DNA of 20,187 bases from JAVDCA01 sp035293985 (GTDB lineage: Bacteria > Pseudomonadota > Alphaproteobacteria > Rhizobiales > Xanthobacteraceae), in NCBI GenBank assembly GCA_035293985.1, contig DATGLS010000033.1:1-20187 (forward strand). Reading direction: 5' to 3'. Each line of letters starts with the position of its first letter. Positions within the stretch are counted from its first letter, which is position 1. Below the pieces are notes generated by a model. The model ran no database searches, was not told where the DNA came from, and worked only from the letters and a program-made list of their open reading frames with translations. Made by a program: the position numbers and the translations under genes. Below, piece by piece: positions 1 through 8,129 of the stretch.

Positions 1-11
1 ACATATCCAGA

Positions 12-632
12 TTACGGTCCTGATCCGTGCTTCGGCACAGGCCGCCCCGGATCGATTTGGCTTGCGTGGTGCAGCAGGAGCATTCCGAGTTGCCGAGCTT
101 CCGGCGGCGGGAGCCCGAGCCACGCAACCGGCTTGCCAAACTCGACGCGCACGATCCCGTCGAGCTTGTCGTGGGCAATCGCCATTTTGAGCGCGCCCTG
201 ATCGTCATCGTTGAGCTTTCCCTGCGGGAAAGTGCCCGTGGCGCCGAGCGGGCGCTTATTCCAGGGCTGGAATGTCTTGAGCGCGTCGAGTTCGGGCCAC
301 TCGCCTTCGAACGTCAGGGCGCGATCGTCGAGCGTGACGACGGCCGGCGGCTTCTCGGTGACGAACCGCACGTCCTCCAAGCCGGGACCGGCCGGCGACT
401 CGTACCAAGCCGCGCCCGCATGGTACTTGAGCCATTGGCGCATCGCGTCGAGGCCGCCCGCCTGATTAGAGCGCGAACTGAAAATCACCACGTCGAAGTG
501 ATTGAGCGCGCCGAGCATGAACGCGATTGCGCCATCAACCGGCGGGTCAGGTATCTTGTCGGCGCCCTTCCACCCGCTCGTATAGCTGTGGATCACGCCG
601 TCGAAATCGAGGCAGAGGATAGGCTTTCCCAT
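12..632 (-). CDS. HAD-like phosphatase with extra C-terminal module (phage/accessory type)
   Basis: Predicted 206-residue cytoplasmic protein. The N-terminal half carries the haloacid dehalogenase signatures in order: LCLDFDGV with the Asp pair D9/D11, VVIFSSR (S52/S53), a lysine near K94, and VTLDDR (D102/D103). A phosphohydrolase or nucleotide/polynucleotide phosphatase role is therefore inferred; the substrate is unknown. Residues ~138-193 form a separate module (GKLNDDDQGALK...VEFGKPVAWLGLPPPEA) that is not part of the HAD fold. I recall similar segments as small stand-alone proteins in phages, but this was not checked. The ATG at 632 is chosen because AGGAAA lies 5 bases upstream of it; an in-frame TTG at 659 is possible but has no clear ribosome site. 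The neighbour is another small leftward gene. A prophage or accessory origin is inference. Confidence 0.7.
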   Translation of the reverse strand: MGKPILCLDFDGVIHSYTSGWKGADKIPDPPVDGAIAFMLGALNHFDVVIFSSRSNQAGGLDAMRQWLKYHAGAAWYESPAGPGLEDVRFVTEKPPAVVTLDDRALTFEGEWPELDALKTFQPWNKRPLGATGTFPQGKLNDDDQGALKMAIAHDKLDGIVRVEFGKPVAWLGLPPPEARQLGMLLLHHASQIDPGRPVPKHGSGP

Positions 633-680
633 TCGGTTTCCTAACGTGGTTTGTGTCAAGTTGTTGGGTTCACTGTACTT

Positions 681-902
681 TCATGACGACGGCGCGGCTG
701 GCACCGGACAGGCCGGGCAGTAGGCGAACCAGCGCCGCAGGTTGACGTGCTTCCAGCCGGCCGCGGCAGTTTCCTTGCGCGCAGCCGGGATCTCCGATGT
801 CCTGCTCAGCGTCGTCTCGATCGTCGCCTCGCACTCCGCGCCGTCGCAGGCGAAGATGATCTGATTGGGCGGATCGGACTTGAAGTTTCGGCGGACGGTC
901 AT
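681..902 (-). CDS. Small cysteine-pair (zinc-ribbon-like) hypothetical protein
   Basis: Predicted 73-residue protein with two cysteine pairs: FACDGAEC near residues 18-25 and YCPAC near residues 60-64. They are separated by a helix-forming segment that includes GWKHVNLRRW. The arrangement C-x4-C ... C-x2-C suggests a small metal-binding ribbon; function is unknown. The ATG at 902 is preferred because GGAGAG sits 4 bases upstream; upstream in-frame extension to 959 lacks such a site. It lies 48 bases upstream of the HAD-like gene on the same strand, so the two may be co-transcribed. Small proteins of this shape are frequent in prophages of Rhizobiales, which is recalled rather than tested. It is short, so coding status is moderately certain. 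Confidence 0.55.
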   Translation of the reverse strand: MTVRRNFKSDPPNQIIFACDGAECEATIETTLSRTSEIPAARKETAAAGWKHVNLRRWFAYCPACPVPAAPSS

Positions 903-1080
903 GGGCTCTCTCCGGTGGTAAACGCACCGCAGCATTTTGGGTGCGCGGAGAGCATCCATGATGGCGAGACTTGGCGCCAGTTGGCGGACTTTCGATTTTC
1001 GCTAAGTTTCCAATTCTCCATGTAATTCAGCATCTTACGGCCTTTTCTGCGATAACCTGACGTTGCGTTCAATGTAGCGC

Positions 1081-3366
1081 GTGAGGCGTCGCGTGGTCGA
1101 TTGGGGGTGGGTGCGGGGCCGCGCCGTAACGTGGCCCGAGCCGGGCCGTGCGGCACCGTGGGTGCCGCGGCTTCCCGATCTGTCCCGTTTCGGCCAACGT
1201 GTCGTGCCGTGGATCGCGGCTGAGGTCGCGCCCGGCCGGCTGATGCCGTGGCTGCCGGTCGCCTTCGGCGGCGGGGTTGCGATCTATTTCGAGGCCGATC
1301 GCGAGCCGACCTGGTGGGCCGCGGTGGCGCTCGCGGTGGTGCTCGCAGCGATCGCGGTCGCGGCGCATCGCCGGCCGATCGCGTTTCCGCTCACGCTGGC
1401 GCTCGCCGCGGTCGCGGCCGGCTTTGCGACCGCGACCGTGCGCACCCGCCTCGCGGTCCATCCGGTGCTCGCCAAGCCGCTCTACAACGTCAACCTGTCC
1501 GGCTACGTCGAGGCGCGCGAGGAGCGCGAGCGCACCGATCGCATCACGATCCGGGTCTACTCGATCGAGGCGCCGCGGTTCGACCAGGAGCTCGAGCGGG
1601 TGCGGCTCTCGGTCAAGAAGGGCACGGCGCCGCCGGTCGGTGCCTATATCGCGCTGAAGGCGCGCCTGTCCCCGCCGTTGCAGCCGCTGCGCCCGGGCGG
1701 CTACGACTTCGCCCGCGAGCTCTATTTCCGCGCCATCGGCGCCAGCGGCTTTGCGACCGGCCCGATCACCATCGCGCCGCCTCCCGAGCCGCCGGGCCGC
1801 TATCTGCGTTTCCTCGCCTTCATCGAGAACATCCGCGACACCGTCGACGCGCGCATCCGTGCGGTCGCCAAGGGCGACGCCGGCGCGATCGCCTCGGCGC
1901 TGCTCACCGGCCGGCGCGATGCGCTCACCCAACAGGTCAACGACGCGATGTACATCTCGAGCCTCGCGCACGTGCTGTCGATCTCGGGCTATCACATGGC
2001 GGTTGTCGCGGGCGTGGTGTTCTTCTTCGTGCGCGCGATCCTTGCGCTCATTCCCGGCCTCGCGCTGCGCCGCCCGATCAAGAAATGGGCGGCCTTCGCG
2101 GCCCTCCTGGTCGCGACCTTCTACCTCGAGCTTTCCGGCGCCGAGGTCGCGACCCAGCGCTCCTACTTCATGACGGCGATCGTCCTGCTCGGCGTTCTCG
2201 CCGATCGCCCGACGCTCACCTTCCGCAGCCTCTCGGTCGCGGCGCTGGTCGTGCTCATCTTCGCGCCCGAGGCGGTGGTGCATCCGAGCTTCCAGATGTC
2301 GTTTGCGGCCACCCTCGCCTTGATCGCGCTTTATCAGCACGGGCTGCCGTGGATCGCGGCGCGGCGCGATTCATCGTTCGCGGCGCGGGCCGCGCTGTGG
2401 GGCGGCCGCGAGGCGGTGTCGCTGTTTCTCGCCTCGCTGGTCGCAGGATTTGCGACCACGCCCTACGCGGCGTTTCACTTCCATCGCCTCGCCCCCTACG
2501 GCGTGCTCGCGAACCTCGCCGCCATGCCGGTCGTCTCCGCCGTCGTGATGCCGGCCGGCATGCTCGGCATCGTCGCGATGCCGTTCGGCTACGACGCGCC
2601 GTTCTGGCGGCTGATGGAGCTCGGCATCGACTGGATGGATACGGTCGCGCTATGGGTCGCGAGCCTGCCGGGTGCGGTCGGGCGCATGCCGGCGTTCGGC
2701 TCAGGCACGCTGGCACTCGGCACTGCCGGCCTCCTGATCGTGTGCCTCCTGCGCACGCCGCTTCGCTGGACCGGCGCGCTGGTGTTCGGGGTCGCGTGCG
2801 CCTTCGCCTTTACGACCGCGCAGCCCGACGTGATGGTCTCGGCGAGCGGCGACAGCTTCGCGGTGCGCGGGCCGGATGGGCGGCTGCAGGTGATCAAGCT
2901 CGGCAACGACGCCTTCGCGATCCGCGAATGGCTCGCCGCCGACGCGGACGCGCGCGGCGACGCCCGCGCGGTCGCGGCCGCCGTGAAGGCGCGTGCCGGC
3001 TACACCTGCGACGACGAAGGCTGCGTCGCGCGCCTCGCCGGCGGCGGCGTGGTGGCGATCGGGACGTCGCCGGCGGCCATGGCCGATGATTGTGTCCGTG
3101 CCGTGCTGGTGCTCACCACGCGCGCCCCGCCGCCGGCCTGCAGCAGCCTGGTGATCGACCGCACGACGCCGCGGACGCTCGGCGCGCTGGCGCTGCGCCG
3201 TGTCGGCGAGGGCTGGGAGATCACGGCGGCGCGGCCGCGCGGCGAGGACCGGCCATGGCTGCCGGCGGCGCGCGAGGGCGCGGCGCACGTGAGCGTGCCC
3301 GCCGCCGGAAGTGCGGTCCAGCACGACGCGACGCCGAGCGAGGGGGACCTGCGGGCGGACGATTAG
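1081..3366 (+). CDS. comEC: ComEC/Rec2-family DNA uptake channel protein
   Basis: Polytopic inner-membrane protein of 761 residues, expected to carry single-stranded DNA across the cytoplasmic membrane in natural transformation. An N-terminal cytoplasmic stretch is followed by hydrophobic segments from about residue 53 (PWLPVAFGGGVAIYF), a DUF4131-like soluble region (~130-235), and the Competence domain (~255-530). The latter has the family signature HVLSISGYHMAVVAG near residues 294-308. The C-terminal ~200 residues are soluble and end in many acidic residues; they lack an HxHxDH metallo-beta-lactamase motif, as I recall being usual in Rhizobiales homologues. The GTG at 1081 is the longest start; no strong ribosome site precedes it, so the N-terminus is uncertain. 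In Bradyrhizobium-like genomes comEC usually sits next to lexA (recalled). Here they are 11 kb apart in convergent orientation. Confidence 0.9.
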   Translation: MRRRVVDWGWVRGRAVTWPEPGRAAPWVPRLPDLSRFGQRVVPWIAAEVAPGRLMPWLPVAFGGGVAIYFEADREPTWWAAVALAVVLAAIAVAAHRRPIAFPLTLALAAVAAGFATATVRTRLAVHPVLAKPLYNVNLSGYVEAREERERTDRITIRVYSIEAPRFDQELERVRLSVKKGTAPPVGAYIALKARLSPPLQPLRPGGYDFARELYFRAIGASGFATGPITIAPPPEPPGRYLRFLAFIENIRDTVDARIRAVAKGDAGAIASALLTGRRDALTQQVNDAMYISSLAHVLSISGYHMAVVAGVVFFFVRAILALIPGLALRRPIKKWAAFAALLVATFYLELSGAEVATQRSYFMTAIVLLGVLADRPTLTFRSLSVAALVVLIFAPEAVVHPSFQMSFAATLALIALYQHGLPWIAARRDSSFAARAALWGGREAVSLFLASLVAGFATTPYAAFHFHRLAPYGVLANLAAMPVVSAVVMPAGMLGIVAMPFGYDAPFWRLMELGIDWMDTVALWVASLPGAVGRMPAFGSGTLALGTAGLLIVCLLRTPLRWTGALVFGVACAFAFTTAQPDVMVSASGDSFAVRGPDGRLQVIKLGNDAFAIREWLAADADARGDARAVAAAVKARAGYTCDDEGCVARLAGGGVVAIGTSPAAMADDCVRAVLVLTTRAPPPACSSLVIDRTTPRTLGALALRRVGEGWEITAARPRGEDRPWLPAAREGAAHVSVPAAGSAVQHDATPSEGDLRADD

Positions 3367-3387
3367 GAAGATCGGGCACACCATCGC

Positions 3388-3410
3388 GGTCCGGGACACG
3401 GCGCCGGACC
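3388..3410 (+). terminator. GC-rich hairpin after comEC
   Basis: GGTCCGG at 3388-3394 pairs perfectly with CCGGACC at 3404-3410 across a 9-base loop, beginning 22 bases after the comEC stop. There is no T-run after it, so it could be a Rho-independent-like or simply an mRNA-stabilising hairpin. Weak evidence for true termination. Confidence 0.3.
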
Positions 3411-3662
3411 CCACCTGTGCCGCATCGCGCAGATATCGGCCGCCTCGCCGCCCCGGCAACCTCGCAACGCGTCAAGCGTTAACCGGCGACAGACGAGAGC
3501 ATCGTCGACGTGTGCACAAATGTCGCAGATCGTTGCGCGAGCTGTGCATGAGAGCGGCAGCGGACCACCGGCGCGCCTTTCTGGATGGCTTCCGTTGGCA
3601 TTGGCACGCGGAGGCGGCTTGCGCGCCGGCGAGACGCTAGGTCCACGAAACGAGGCGAGGTT
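3411..3662. other. Non-coding leader region upstream of the Mo-hydroxylase operon
   Basis: No credible gene is seen between the comEC hairpin and the first hydroxylase gene. The 8-bp palindrome TGTGCACA lies at 3511-3518. TGCACA at 3513-3518 and TGTGCA at 3543-3548 form a spaced inverted repeat, the kind of spaced dyad that LysR-type or other activators may bind. No convincing -35/-10 pair was found. The promoter of the downstream operon presumably lies here. Confidence 0.35.
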
Positions 3663-4208
3663 ATGAACCAGAACCGCCCATCATCGGCAACCTCGCGCGA
3701 TCTGACATGGTCACGACAGGTTCGCGTCGCGCTGACGGTCAATGGCAGGCAATTCAGCGACACCGTGCCGGCGCGCGTCACATTGCTCGATTGGCTGCGC
3801 GAGGGCGCCGGGCTGACGGGCACCAAGAAGGGCTGCAACGAAGGCGCCTGCGGCACCTGCACGGTGCTCATCGACGGCCGGCGGATGAACGCGTGCCTGA
3901 CGCTCCTGGCGCAATGTCAGGGCCGTTCGGTCACGACCGTGGAAGGCATCGCCGGGCCGGACGGCACGCTGCACCCGGTCCAGCAGGCGTTCATCGAGCA
4001 TGACGCGCTCCAGTGCGGCTACTGCACGCCGGGGCAGGTCGTCTCGGCCGTCGCCTGCATCGCGGAAGGCCATGCGACGGACGAAAGCAGCGTGCGCGAA
4101 TGGATGAGCGGCAACGTCTGTCGATGCTCGTGTTATCCGCAGATCACGGCTGCCGTGCTCGATGCCGCAAAGCGCATTGGGGACAAAGCGCAGGGTGGCG
4201 CGTCATGA
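3663..4208 (+). CDS. Mo-hydroxylase [2Fe-2S] subunit (PaoA/YagT-like)
   Basis: The iron-sulfur subunit of an aldehyde oxidoreductase/xanthine dehydrogenase-family enzyme, 181 residues, passing electrons from the Mo site to FAD. The plant-type [2Fe-2S] domain has C58, C63, C66 and C78 (GCNEGACGTC...NAC). The all-helical second cluster domain has C118/C121 (QCGYCTPGQ) and C153/C155 (GNVCRCSC). An additional cysteine, C157, occurs where most relatives have Ala or Gly-Tyr. The ATG at 3663 follows GAGGCGAGG. No twin-arginine signal is visible, unlike periplasmic E. coli PaoA, so a cytoplasmic enzyme is inferred. Its stop overlaps the next start as ATGA, showing translational coupling. Confidence 0.92.
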   Translation: MNQNRPSSATSRDLTWSRQVRVALTVNGRQFSDTVPARVTLLDWLREGAGLTGTKKGCNEGACGTCTVLIDGRRMNACLTLLAQCQGRSVTTVEGIAGPDGTLHPVQQAFIEHDALQCGYCTPGQVVSAVACIAEGHATDESSVREWMSGNVCRCSCYPQITAAVLDAAKRIGDKAQGGAS

Positions 4209-5215
4209 AAGCGTTCGACTATGCGTGCAGCACGGATCCGCACCAGGTCGCCGCAGCCCTGCACGTGCCGGGCACCGCAATCGTCGCCGGCGGCACCGAG
4301 ATTCTCAATTGGATGCGTCTCGGCATTGCGGCTCCGGACCGGCTCATCGATATCGACGGGCTGACCGGTGCGACCGATGTGCGCGTCGATGCAAACCATC
4401 TCTCCGTCGGCGCGGGCGTGACCCTCAACGCGGTCGGCGAAAACACGCAAGTGCGCCAATACGCGCACGTGCTGGCCGAAGCTTGCTTGCAGGCCGCCTC
4501 CGCGCAGGTGCGCAACCGCGCGACCCTCGGGGGCAATGTTCTGCAAAAAACGCGCTGCGCCTATTTCCGTTCGGAGGACCCGCTCCCGTGGCCCTGCAAC
4601 AAGCGCAACGCCGGGACCGGTTGTGCGGCGCGGTCGGGGAGCAATGAGCGTCACGCCATTTTCGGCTGGATGGACGCATGCGTCGCGGTCCAGCCGTCGG
4701 ACCCCGCCGTCGCGCTCGCCTGCCTGGATGCCGAAGCCGTCGTGATATCCGCCCGAGGCGAACGGAGCGTTGCCTTGACGCAGTTTCACTTCACGCAAGA
4801 GGAGGCGGCGAGCGCCGGGGGCGATCCCGCGCAACTCGAGACGCGGCTCGGTGCCGACGACGTCATCGTGCGCTATCGCATTCCGTTGCGGCCGGGCTCG
4901 CGCTCGGCCTACGTCAAGGTCCGCGAGCGCGCGAGCTATGAATACGCGCTGGTCTCCGCCGCGGCGGCCGTCGAGCTCGACGGCGATCGCATCCGGTCGG
5001 CGCGCATCGCGCTCGGCTCGGTGGCGCAGCGCCCATGGCGTCTCGTGGAGGCGGAAGCGCGACTGCGTGGCATGCGCCTTGCCCGGGATGCGATCGATAC
5101 GGCGCTCCATGGTGCCATGGGCGCCGCTCGTCCGCTGGCGCGAAATGGCTACAAGATCATGCTGGCGCACAATGCCGCGCGGCGTGCGCTGCTCCTGGCG
5201 GGAGGGCTCGCATGA
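4205..5215 (+). CDS. Mo-hydroxylase FAD subunit with [4Fe-4S] site (PaoB/YagS-like)
   Basis: The 336-residue medium subunit binds FAD and passes electrons to the final acceptor. The FAD-binding loops AGGTE (28-32) and RNRATLGGN (103-111) are present, and the CO dehydrogenase flavoprotein C-terminal domain covers ~215-330. Four cysteines, C118 (KTRCAYF), C131 (PCNKR), C140 (GTGC) and C159 (DAC), occupy the insert that in E. coli PaoB carries an extra [4Fe-4S] cluster. This insert is absent from ordinary xanthine dehydrogenases, so it places the operon in the PaoABC/YagTSR branch (established family knowledge applied by eye). ATGA overlaps exist at both ends, so all three subunits are made from one message. 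Confidence 0.92.
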   Translation: MKAFDYACSTDPHQVAAALHVPGTAIVAGGTEILNWMRLGIAAPDRLIDIDGLTGATDVRVDANHLSVGAGVTLNAVGENTQVRQYAHVLAEACLQAASAQVRNRATLGGNVLQKTRCAYFRSEDPLPWPCNKRNAGTGCAARSGSNERHAIFGWMDACVAVQPSDPAVALACLDAEAVVISARGERSVALTQFHFTQEEAASAGGDPAQLETRLGADDVIVRYRIPLRPGSRSAYVKVRERASYEYALVSAAAAVELDGDRIRSARIALGSVAQRPWRLVEAEARLRGMRLARDAIDTALHGAMGAARPLARNGYKIMLAHNAARRALLLAGGLA

Positions 5216-7341
5216 CTGCCGCACAGACGATGTCGCGCGTCGAAGCACCGCTGAAGGTGACCGGCGCGGCAAAATATGCGGCGGACCACACGCCGCCCGG
5301 AACGTTGCACGCCGTGCTCGTCGGGGCGCCAGCCCCCGCCGGACGCATCACCGGCATCGATACGGCGGCCGCGCTGGCGGAGTGCGGCGTCGTGAAGGTC
5401 CTCACCGCCAAGGACATGCCGAGATTCGGCGAGGTGAAGCCTCCCGCGGCCGTCCTTTCGCTTCCGCTGCAAGAAAATATCTTCCGCTTCGAAGGCGAGC
5501 CGGTCGCGCTCGTGCTCGCCGAGAGCATCGAGGCCGCGGAGGCGGGGCGAGCGGCGGTGGTCGTTCGTTTCGACGCCGCAACGCCGGTCCTGCCGGGGAG
5601 CGGATGGCGCGAGCCGCCGCCGACGCCGCGCCTTCTGGGCGACGATGTCGCGCTGGGCGATGCGGCGTCCGGGCTGGCGCAGGGCGCCGTGAAGATCGAT
5701 CAGGCCTATTTTCAAGAAGCCCGCCACCACAATGCGATGGAGACGGCCGCAACGGTCGCGCAGTTCGAGAACGGCAAGCTCACGCTTTGGGACTCGGTCC
5801 AGGCCAGCGGCAATGTGCCGCCGGTCGTGGCGGCGGCGCTCGGCATGAACGCGGACGACATCCGGGTGATTTGTCCGCATACCGGCGGCGGCTTCGGCTC
5901 GAAAGGCTACGTCTGGCCGCACCAGATCATCGCGGCCGCCGCCGCCCGCATCGTGCAGCGCCCCGTCAAGCTGCACTTGCGGCGCCACGACCAATTCGTC
6001 TGCGTGGGTTATCAGCCACGGCTCGAGCAGCGCATTCAACTCGCCGCGACACGCGATGGCCGATTGACCGCGATCGTCCACGAGGCCGTCAATGCCTGCG
6101 CCATCGCCGATACTTATGTCGAGCCGGCGACCGAAGCGAGCAAATCGCTCTATGCCGCACCGGCGATCCGCACGCGGCAATGGCTCGAGCGCTCGAATAT
6201 CAATGTCCCAACGCCGATGCGGGCGCCGGTGGAAGGGCCTGGGTTATGGGCGCTCGAAAGCGCGATGAACGAGCTTGCGGCCGCGCTCGAGATCGATCCG
6301 CTCGACCTGCGCCTGTTCAATCACGCCGACGTCGAGCCGATGACGAAGAAGCCGTGGTCGTCGAAGAAGCTGCGCGAAGCCTATCAAGAGGGCGCGCGGT
6401 TGTTCGGCTGGGCCGGCCGCGACCAGCGGACGCGCCAGGACGGCCCCTGGCGCATCGGCTATGGGATGGCGACATCGACCATGGGGAGCTTCCGCTTCGC
6501 GGCCGGCGCGCGCGTGCGGCTCAAGGCCGACGGGACCGCCCGCATCGAAGCGAACACGCACGACATCGGCACCGGCACGCAAACGGTGTTCTGCAGAATT
6601 GCGGCGGAAGAGCTTGGCTTGCCCATCGAGAATGTCTCGATTGCCTGGGGCGATACGCGCCTTCCGCCGTCGGGCCCGGTTTATGGCTCGAGCGCAACCG
6701 GCGGGACGGGCAGCGCCGTGGCGCTGGCCTGCCGGGAGCTCAAGGCTCAGCTTGGTCGGCTCGGCGCCGGCAATGATCCGCGTACGCTGCTGGGCGAGGC
6801 CGGCCTGCCCGAGATCGTCGCCGACGGCGCCTTCACGCTTCCGGGCGGCGCGCCCTTCAATGCCAACGGCGATGGCACGCCTTTCGCCATGAGCACCTGG
6901 GGCGCTATTTTCGTCGAGGTCGGCATCGATCCGGAATTCGGTCTCGTGCGGTTGAGGCGCGCGGTCGGCGCCTATTCGGCCGGGCGCATCATCAATCTCA
7001 AGACCGCCATCAGCCAGATGACGGGCGGCATCATCTGGGGATGGGGCAAGGCGACGATGGAAGAAAGCGTGCAGGATCCCACGACCGGCGCATGGCTGGC
7101 AAAGAATCTCTCCAATGTGGCCGTGCCGGTCAACGCGGATATTCCAAGCGATATCACGATTCATTTCGTGGAAGAGTACGACGAGCACGCAAGCGCCATC
7201 GGCGCACGCGGCATCGGCGAGCTCGGGGCGACCGGCGTGGACGCGGCCGTGGCCGCGGCGATCTTCGATGCCGTCGGCGTGCGGATCCGGGAGCTTCCCA
7301 TTCTGCCGTGGAAGATTCTCGGCGAGCATGCGCCCGGCTGA
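5212..7341 (+). CDS. Mo-hydroxylase large molybdopterin subunit (PaoC/YagR-like)
   Basis: The 709-residue catalytic subunit is expected to bind molybdopterin cytosine dinucleotide and hydroxylate aldehydes or aromatic/heterocyclic substrates. An a/b hammerhead domain (~16-125) is followed by the Mo-binding domains, with GGGFGSKG near 225-232, a PMRAPVEGPG segment and a DIGTGTQT loop. The base-catalyst glutamate is E670 in GARGIGELGATG near the C-terminus, equivalent to E692 of E. coli PaoC. Size is near the PaoC norm (~730). No PaoD/XdhC-type insertion chaperone is encoded in the window, so one must lie elsewhere or be dispensable. Substrate cannot be read from the sequence. It ends 48 bases before an unrelated gene remnant. 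Confidence 0.92.
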   Translation: MTAAQTMSRVEAPLKVTGAAKYAADHTPPGTLHAVLVGAPAPAGRITGIDTAAALAECGVVKVLTAKDMPRFGEVKPPAAVLSLPLQENIFRFEGEPVALVLAESIEAAEAGRAAVVVRFDAATPVLPGSGWREPPPTPRLLGDDVALGDAASGLAQGAVKIDQAYFQEARHHNAMETAATVAQFENGKLTLWDSVQASGNVPPVVAAALGMNADDIRVICPHTGGGFGSKGYVWPHQIIAAAAARIVQRPVKLHLRRHDQFVCVGYQPRLEQRIQLAATRDGRLTAIVHEAVNACAIADTYVEPATEASKSLYAAPAIRTRQWLERSNINVPTPMRAPVEGPGLWALESAMNELAAALEIDPLDLRLFNHADVEPMTKKPWSSKKLREAYQEGARLFGWAGRDQRTRQDGPWRIGYGMATSTMGSFRFAAGARVRLKADGTARIEANTHDIGTGTQTVFCRIAAEELGLPIENVSIAWGDTRLPPSGPVYGSSATGGTGSAVALACRELKAQLGRLGAGNDPRTLLGEAGLPEIVADGAFTLPGGAPFNANGDGTPFAMSTWGAIFVEVGIDPEFGLVRLRRAVGAYSAGRIINLKTAISQMTGGIIWGWGKATMEESVQDPTTGAWLAKNLSNVAVPVNADIPSDITIHFVEEYDEHASAIGARGIGELGATGVDAAVAAAIFDAVGVRIRELPILPWKILGEHAPG

Positions 7342-7533
7342 GGCAGTGAGCGTTGCAGATTCGGGATGCGGCCTCACGCGAGGATAGAGATGCGTCTGGC
7401 TGCTCATCCCAAGGCTTTCGCACGGGTGGAAGCGGCGCAGCTTGCGTTCGACGGGCCAGTCGACGGCGTCTGGCTGAGCGATCACTTCGGCGTGGTCGTC
7501 GACCTCGAGATCGGCGCTGATCGCCCGAATTGA
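7342..7533 (+). pseudogene. 3' remnant of an endonuclease/exonuclease/phosphatase-family gene
   Basis: A short open stretch directly after the hydroxylase stop. From the ATG at 7390 it encodes 47 residues. Their core, FDGPVDGVWLSDHFGVVVDLEIG, carries the SDHFGV motif that closes EEP-superfamily (DNase I-like) proteins; the His of SDH is a catalytic residue in that family. The frame is open back to 7342 but the rest of the ~250-residue domain is missing. The fragment is thus most simply a truncated gene whose 5' part was lost by deletion or by insertion of the upstream operon. It could still be translated, but would have no active site. Identification is by motif only. Confidence 0.6.
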
Positions 7534-7541
7534 AGCTCCGA

Positions 7542-7601
7542 GCGCCCCTCGCCCGGCTCGCTTTGCTCACACCCGTTTCGCCTGCGGGCAACGGGGAGAG
7601 C
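7542..7601. repeat. Dispersed intergenic repeat, copy 1
   Basis: Starts GCGCCCCTCGCCC and ends in a CCCGTT...AACGGG hairpin followed by GGAGAGCC. A related element with the same GCGCCCCTC-CCC start occurs inverted at 17150-17205. It lies between the EEP remnant and the 3' end of the response regulator gene. Such C-rich/G-rich palindromic units are common between genes in Bradyrhizobiaceae. Confidence 0.45.
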
Positions 7602-8129
7602 CTATCGCTTCGGCTCCGGCCCGCCCACCGCCCGCATCGCCTCGCGCACGGCGAGCACGAGCACGCTCATCGGATAAGGCTTCGGCAGCCAGCCCAGCGG
7701 CTCGCACGGCGCGGCCCGCCGCCGCGTTTCCGCATCCGCATAGGCGCTCGCGAACAGCGAGCGAATGCGTTTGGCCTGGTAGATTTCCAGCGCCGCCTCG
7801 ATGCCGTCGCGCGCGCCGTCGAGCCTGATGTCCATGACCACGAGGTGCGGCTGCTCGGCGAGCGCCAGCGTGACCGCCTCCTCGGCCGACGTTGCGATGC
7901 CGACGACGCTGTAGCCGGCGCTTTCGAGCTCGGCCTCCATCTCGGCGGAGACGAGAAAATCATCCTCCACGATCAGCACCCTGGGAACGGCCGCGGCGGC
8001 CCGCCCGGCGCCGGAGGACTCGTCGCGCGCGAACAGCCGCCGCGGGCCGGATTGCGCGGCGAGCCGCACGGTCGAGGCGTTGGGCAATTGCAGGCGCTTA
8101 GGCTGAGGCTTCGGCACGGACACGCTCAT
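7602..8129 (-). CDS. Receiver-only response regulator
   Basis: A 175-residue protein with a single CheY-like receiver domain (~49-165) and no DNA-binding output. Conserved residues are the acidic pocket E55-D57 (VEDD), the phospho-acceptor D100 (VVMDIRL), the switch S128 (FASAY) and K150 (LPKPY). Residues 1-48 are a low-complexity basic leader. The ATG at 8129 overlaps the kinase gene end by 32 bases; a TTG at 8087 that would avoid the overlap is an alternative, and neither has a strong ribosome site. It is the presumed partner of the upstream histidine kinase. Receiver-only proteins paired with HWE/HisKA_2 kinases commonly act as phosphate sinks, shuttles or modulators of the PhyR pathway (family knowledge; role here inferred). 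Confidence 0.88.
   Translation of the reverse strand: MSVSVPKPQPKRLQLPNASTVRLAAQSGPRRLFARDESSGAGRAAAAVPRVLIVEDDFLVSAEMEAELESAGYSVVGIATSAEEAVTLALAEQPHLVVMDIRLDGARDGIEAALEIYQAKRIRSLFASAYADAETRRRAAPCEPLGWLPKPYPMSVLVLAVREAMRAVGGPEPKR

Noticed and set aside
1069..2340. Long open frame antisense to comEC (about 420 codons)
   Set aside because: Highly charged Arg/Asp/Glu/His-rich translation typical of the complement of a GC-rich gene; comEC on the other strand has clear family motifs.
3604..3626. Possible sigma-54 promoter (TGGCAC ... CTTGC) before the Mo-hydroxylase operon
   Set aside because: The GG and GC elements are not 10 bases apart as sigma-54 requires.
7390..7533. Independent small protein gene
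   Set aside because: The motif is the terminal strand of EEP proteins and the start lacks a convincing ribosome site, so a gene remnant is the simpler reading.
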